From Mucilaginibacter geliditolerans (GTDB lineage Bacteria; Bacteroidota; Bacteroidia; Sphingobacteriales; Sphingobacteriaceae): a stretch of DNA of 64,000 nt. The notes below the pieces were generated by a model that was given only the letters and a program-made list of their open reading frames with translations, did not search any database and was not told the origin of the DNA. Location: contig NZ_JACHBY010000001.1 in NCBI RefSeq assembly GCF_014200495.1, forward strand, positions 434,001-498,000, written 5' to 3'. Below, one piece after another: positions 61,901-64,000 of this stretch. The position numbers and the translations under genes were made by a program. How positions within the stretch are numbered: position 1 is the first letter of the stretch; every line of letters begins with the position of its first letter.

Positions 61901-62251
61901 TGGCGTTGCAATGCTCACACGGTTTTGCACATCAAGTGCGGCAACATCAATGTCGGTACCTATTTTAAAGGTAACGTTCATTTGCATCAGTCCGTTGTTG
62001 GTGCTGTTGCTTTGCATATATTCCATGCCGGGGGTACCATTCACCTGCTCCTCAATAGGCGTTGCAACTGTTTGTTCAACAGTTTGCGCATCGGCACCTG
62101 TAAACTGGCCGTTCACCTGTACAACAGGCGGTGTAATATCCGGGTATTGGTCAATCGGTAAAACAAGTATACTTACAATACCAGTGATCACCAATACGAT
62201 AGATATAACTATAGCAGTTACCGGTCTTTTAATAAAAGTATTAGCAATCAT
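58991..62251 (-). CDS. RND efflux permease, HAE1 family (first permease)
   Basis: 1086 residues, a close paralog of the next permease (same MIANTFIKRPVTAIVIS start and the same EEQVNGTPGMEYMQS segment). The TM4 proton-relay pair GIVVDDAIIVVEAV is intact. The porter-loop regions that line the substrate pocket diverge more than the membrane parts. Two coupled, distinct permeases recall MdtBC, where a mixed trimer is the working form. It lies 40 bp downstream of the adaptor gene. Confidence 0.95.
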   Translation of the reverse strand: MIANTFIKRPVTAIVISIVLVITGIVSILVLPIDQYPDITPPVVQVNGQFTGADAQTVEQTVATPIEEQVNGTPGMEYMQSNSTNNGLMQMNVTFKIGTDIDVAALDVQNRVSIATPLLPAVVSRLGLTVRAVNPSMLMMVAIYAPKNTHNITFLDNYTNIFIQDALLRVPGVGSINRFTDDFSMRIWMNPEKLASYSLTPTDIINALNAQNVQVAAGTAGVPPQASTQTYELGILVNGRLSKVSEFENIIVKTNPATGELVYLKDVARVELGKFTFSSNSFVDGHRASYLQIYQAPGSNALQTAQGVYDELAKLKQTFPSDVQYSVPFESVTVVKVSMEDVVGTLLKTLGLVAIVVYLFLQNWRSTLIPVLAIPVSIFGTFCFFIPLGFTINTLTMFGFVLAIGIVVDDAIIVVEAVQHYIDEEGMTAKEGTYQAMKDISAPVVAIALILAAVFVPVGFIPGIVGRLYQQFAITIAISVIISAFIALSLTPALCTLLLKPTSITKDAKGINKLFFKFNAWFERITASYTKGVKKSIEGSKYIVILLVCLCAGAYFLFQAKPTGFIPSEDDGNLYVTFQLPPASSTAASVNLMSKLMQVVGSTPGVAHYAALSGLNVVTNASNSNNGTIYCQLAPWDERSKTSEQVPGIVAVMQKRIREAGIKSANVQVIQPSPLPGVGTTVGFSIQIEQRSTNDNLQDFQKVVDKFVAAANQNPAITKAYTYYTAHTPNYNLTVDREKCEKLGVSVGDVFTTIQAFMGSLYINDFTTYNRTFHVVVQADTAYRTMISDMNKYYVRNQAGTMVPLGTVISYQPTDAAPLISHFNIFRTAEVDGSSAPGYSSSQALAAMQDLAAKTLPEGYTYEFSGLSYEEIKAGSTTIYIFMFSITFVFLFLAALYESWSVPFSVLLAVPIGAFGAILALYCVPSLTDNVYAQIGLITLIGLAAKNAILIVEFAKVRVDRGEDLLKSTLDAVSLRLRPIIMTSLAFILGVLPLVLATGAGAVARRTIGFTVLGGMFAASTLAIFIVPVLYVLITKFSYGKEKLDYLKAHHLELMEKAKKVESQNIDPELEYEINKSRELSKSDHA

Positions 62252-62291
62252 ATATTATTTTATATATCTATAGATAGTAGCCTGTATATTA

Positions 62292-63473
62292 TCATTTCCC
62301 GCCTTTGCCACCTGCTGAAGGACCTATCTTATTAGCAGTTGTAATAGGTACATTATCATGGAGTGTTTGCACACCATCAACTACTACCCTTTCACCTACA
62401 TCTATACCACCTTTTATCACTACGTTGGCACCTATTGTTTGGCCTACCTGTACTTTTTTCTCATCCGCTCTAAGCTGTTTTAGCTGCTTTTTAGCTGAAT
62501 CAGCACCGGCTTTAGGATCGTTAACCAGCGTATCCTTAGCTACGTATACAAAATATTCACCCATTTGCTCTACAACGGCTTTGCTTGGTATAACCAGTTG
62601 CGGTTCGGTATCCTGGTTATGTACCCTAACCTGACAGCTCATGCCCGTCCTTAAAACGCCTTTTGGATTACTAAACACCAACCTGATTGTAATGGAACCT
62701 GTTTGAGAATCAACCGCACGGTCAATTACTGACATTTTGCCCGTAGCAGGATAAAGAGAGCCATCAGGCAATAAAATGGTGAATAATGAGTCGACAGCTT
62801 TCTTTGCAAACTGAAGTTTCTCAAATTTTGGTAATTGTTTTTCATTGATGACAAAATCAACCGCCATTGGATTATCCGTCGATATCGTATTCAGCACAGT
62901 AGTACCTACTGTAACCACATTCCCTAACTTTACCTGACTAAGGCCAATAGTACCATCAAACGGGGCATAAATAGTAGAATAGCTCAAATTTGTTTTGGCT
63001 GATTTTACTGCTTGTTCTGATGATTTTACCGAGTTTTTAGCGTTTTGCAGGGTAATAACCGCGTGATCATACAATTGCTTGGCAACAGCGTTGTATTTAT
63101 TTAAATAATCATACCTGTCGGCATCCTGTTGCGATTGCACCAATGTACCTTGTGAAACCTGCAGATTAGCAACTGCCGCATCATAAGCATCCTTATACAG
63201 GCGCTCATCAATTGTATACAACTTCTGCCCTTTTTTAACATGGGTACCTTCGGTAAAAAATATGCCGGTAACAGCTCCCTGCACCTGCGGAAGCAAACTA
63301 ACCTGGCTTAACGCGGCTGTTGTTGCCGGGTATTTATCGTAATACAAAACTGTTTTTTTGGTAACCTTTAATAAATTAACAGGTACCTCCGTGTTTGCGG
63401 GTGGCTGTTTTTTTGCACAAGCAGCCAAAAGCAGGCAGCTTACAAAAACGGTATTTAAAATTGCTTTATTCAT
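62292..63473 (-). CDS. RND periplasmic adaptor (membrane-fusion) lipoprotein
   Basis: 393 residues with a lipobox LLLAACAKK (Cys19). Biotinyl-lipoyl-like halves are at VSLLPQVQGAVTGIFFTEGT and TIYAPFDGTIGLSQVKLGNV. A short alpha-hairpin (about 105-165) lies between them. Beta-barrel and membrane-proximal domains follow (QTGSITIRLVFSNPKGVLRT). It bridges the inner-membrane permeases and the TolC-type channel. A Lys/Asp-rich insert (DPKAGADSAKKQLKQLRADE) near residue 325 is unusual. Confidence 0.95.
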   Translation of the reverse strand: MNKAILNTVFVSCLLLAACAKKQPPANTEVPVNLLKVTKKTVLYYDKYPATTAALSQVSLLPQVQGAVTGIFFTEGTHVKKGQKLYTIDERLYKDAYDAAVANLQVSQGTLVQSQQDADRYDYLNKYNAVAKQLYDHAVITLQNAKNSVKSSEQAVKSAKTNLSYSTIYAPFDGTIGLSQVKLGNVVTVGTTVLNTISTDNPMAVDFVINEKQLPKFEKLQFAKKAVDSLFTILLPDGSLYPATGKMSVIDRAVDSQTGSITIRLVFSNPKGVLRTGMSCQVRVHNQDTEPQLVIPSKAVVEQMGEYFVYVAKDTLVNDPKAGADSAKKQLKQLRADEKKVQVGQTIGANVVIKGGIDVGERVVVDGVQTLHDNVPITTANKIGPSAGGKGGK

Positions 63474-63492
63474 TTAGGGCTGTTGTTATGCG

Positions 63493-64000
63493 TTAATAAG
63501 TTATGTTTCCCATTGCTTTTTGCAGATCGATCTTGCTTGACAATGTTTGGAACAATGCGTTTAAGTAACTGATTTCTGATGATATAAGATTTGATTCGGC
63601 TGTAATTACGTTTAAGTATGCTACTATACCCTGTTTATATTGTAAGCTCACTACAAAATAAGTGCGCTTGGCCAGGGTTACGTTTTGCTGTAATAACTTT
63701 AAATTATATAGATTACTTTTATAGGTAGCCATAGCTGAAGTATATTCCGAATAGATCTGCGATTTCAGATCAACTTCGCCCCAGTTCAGCACTTCCTCCT
63801 GTAATTTGGCCCTGTGCAAACTATGTATGCGCGATAGTCCTGTAAAAATAGGTATGCTGATAGATACGCCTATTAATTGACTTGGGTATGAGTTTGAAAA
63901 CAGGTCCGACATCCGGTTATTCTCATATGCAAGGTCATAGTTGTAAAAAGCAGATACAGTTGGCAGGAATGATGTTCTGTAATATTTAATCTGCTCGTTC
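63493..64000 (-). CDS. TolC-family outer-membrane efflux protein (partial, C-terminal part)
   Basis: The frame is open from the window edge through to the stop at 63493, so about the last 169 residues are visible; the first in-window Met is not the true start. The visible pieces LIGVSISIPIFTG, LQEEVLNWGEVDLKSQIYSE and YKQGIVAYLNVITAESNLIS are typical of the second repeat of OEP/TolC proteins (beta-strand, then long helical hairpin). It forms the outer-membrane duct of the efflux pump and is the most 5' visible gene of this operon, 19 bp upstream of the adaptor gene. Confidence 0.9.
   Translation of the reverse strand, partial: NEQIKYYRTSFLPTVSAFYNYDLAYENNRMSDLFSNSYPSQLIGVSISIPIFTGLSRIHSLHRAKLQEEVLNWGEVDLKSQIYSEYTSAMATYKSNLYNLKLLQQNVTLAKRTYFVVSLQYKQGIVAYLNVITAESNLISSEISYLNALFQTLSSKIDLQKAMGNITY

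Overview
The window looks like chromosomal DNA of a soil-type member of Bacteroidota, probably Sphingobacteriaceae (Mucilaginibacter/Pedobacter-like). The reasons are: SusC/SusD pairs, ECF sigma/FecR surface-signalling modules, DUF4369-TlpA thioredoxins and fasciclin lipoproteins; weak or absent Shine-Dalgarno sequences; and repeated TAnnTTTG boxes (the Bacteroidota -7 promoter element) just upstream of start codons. No plasmid, phage or CRISPR functions are seen. Genus is an inference.

Layout. (1) 1-11.4 kb, all minus strand: ECF sigma factor, FecR anti-sigma, STN-SusC transporter, SusD lipoprotein, then four consecutive secreted DUF4369/TlpA thioredoxins, the last cut by the window edge. 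(2) 12-15.9 kb: a redox/sulfur operon (cysteine-synthase-like PLP enzyme, DsbD-alpha-like periplasmic protein, DsbD membrane reductase) divergent from an Lrp/AsnC regulator. (3) 16-22.2 kb: five tandem paralogous secreted clan GH-A hydrolases and a 61-residue secreted peptide. One paralog is split by a -1 frameshift lying exactly on a T_TTA_AAG heptamer. (4) 22.9-39.4 kb: a second ECF sigma/FecR/TonB-receptor module followed by two large lipoproteins (DUF4397-like), four two-domain fasciclin (FAS1) lipoproteins and a second, Oar-type TonB receptor. (5) 39.7-40.2 kb: a scar with a nonsense-mutated small gene and two copies of a tRNA-3'-end-like 17-mer, next to tRNA-Leu(UAG). (6) 40.3-45.4 kb: housekeeping and envelope genes (BtuF-like binding protein, undecaprenyl-phosphate sugar transferase, kdsD, kdsA, tRNA-Leu(CAA), hscB). 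(7) 45.4-51 kb: small regulators and enzymes (two AraC proteins, PEBP, DUF983, a frameshifted Crp/Fnr gene, cupin, VOC, DUF1801). (8) 51-55.5 kb: a GH9 cellulase-type enzyme with a truncated copy of its own 5' end next to it, a carboxypeptidase-regulatory-domain protein, and a stand-alone DAC-like (c-di-AMP-cyclase-fold) protein. (9) 55.7-64 kb: an RND efflux operon (TolC, adaptor, two different permeases) ending in a clear terminator.

How the parts may work together. Both surface-signalling modules follow the classic order sigma, anti-sigma, STN-receptor, surface lipoproteins. In both, the gap between fecR and the receptor gene carries a plus-strand TAnnTTTG box at the receptor start codon and a plus-strand hairpin-plus-T-run 100-150 bp further on. 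That is the layout expected of cis-antisense RNAs covering the receptor mRNA leader, and it is the most interesting regulatory signal in the window. The sigma/SusCD/TlpA locus and the neighbouring DsbD operon together suggest an uptake system coupled to periplasmic thiol chemistry. The FAS1/DUF4397 array looks like a cell-surface adhesion or surface-complex system. Substrates of both are unknown from sequence.
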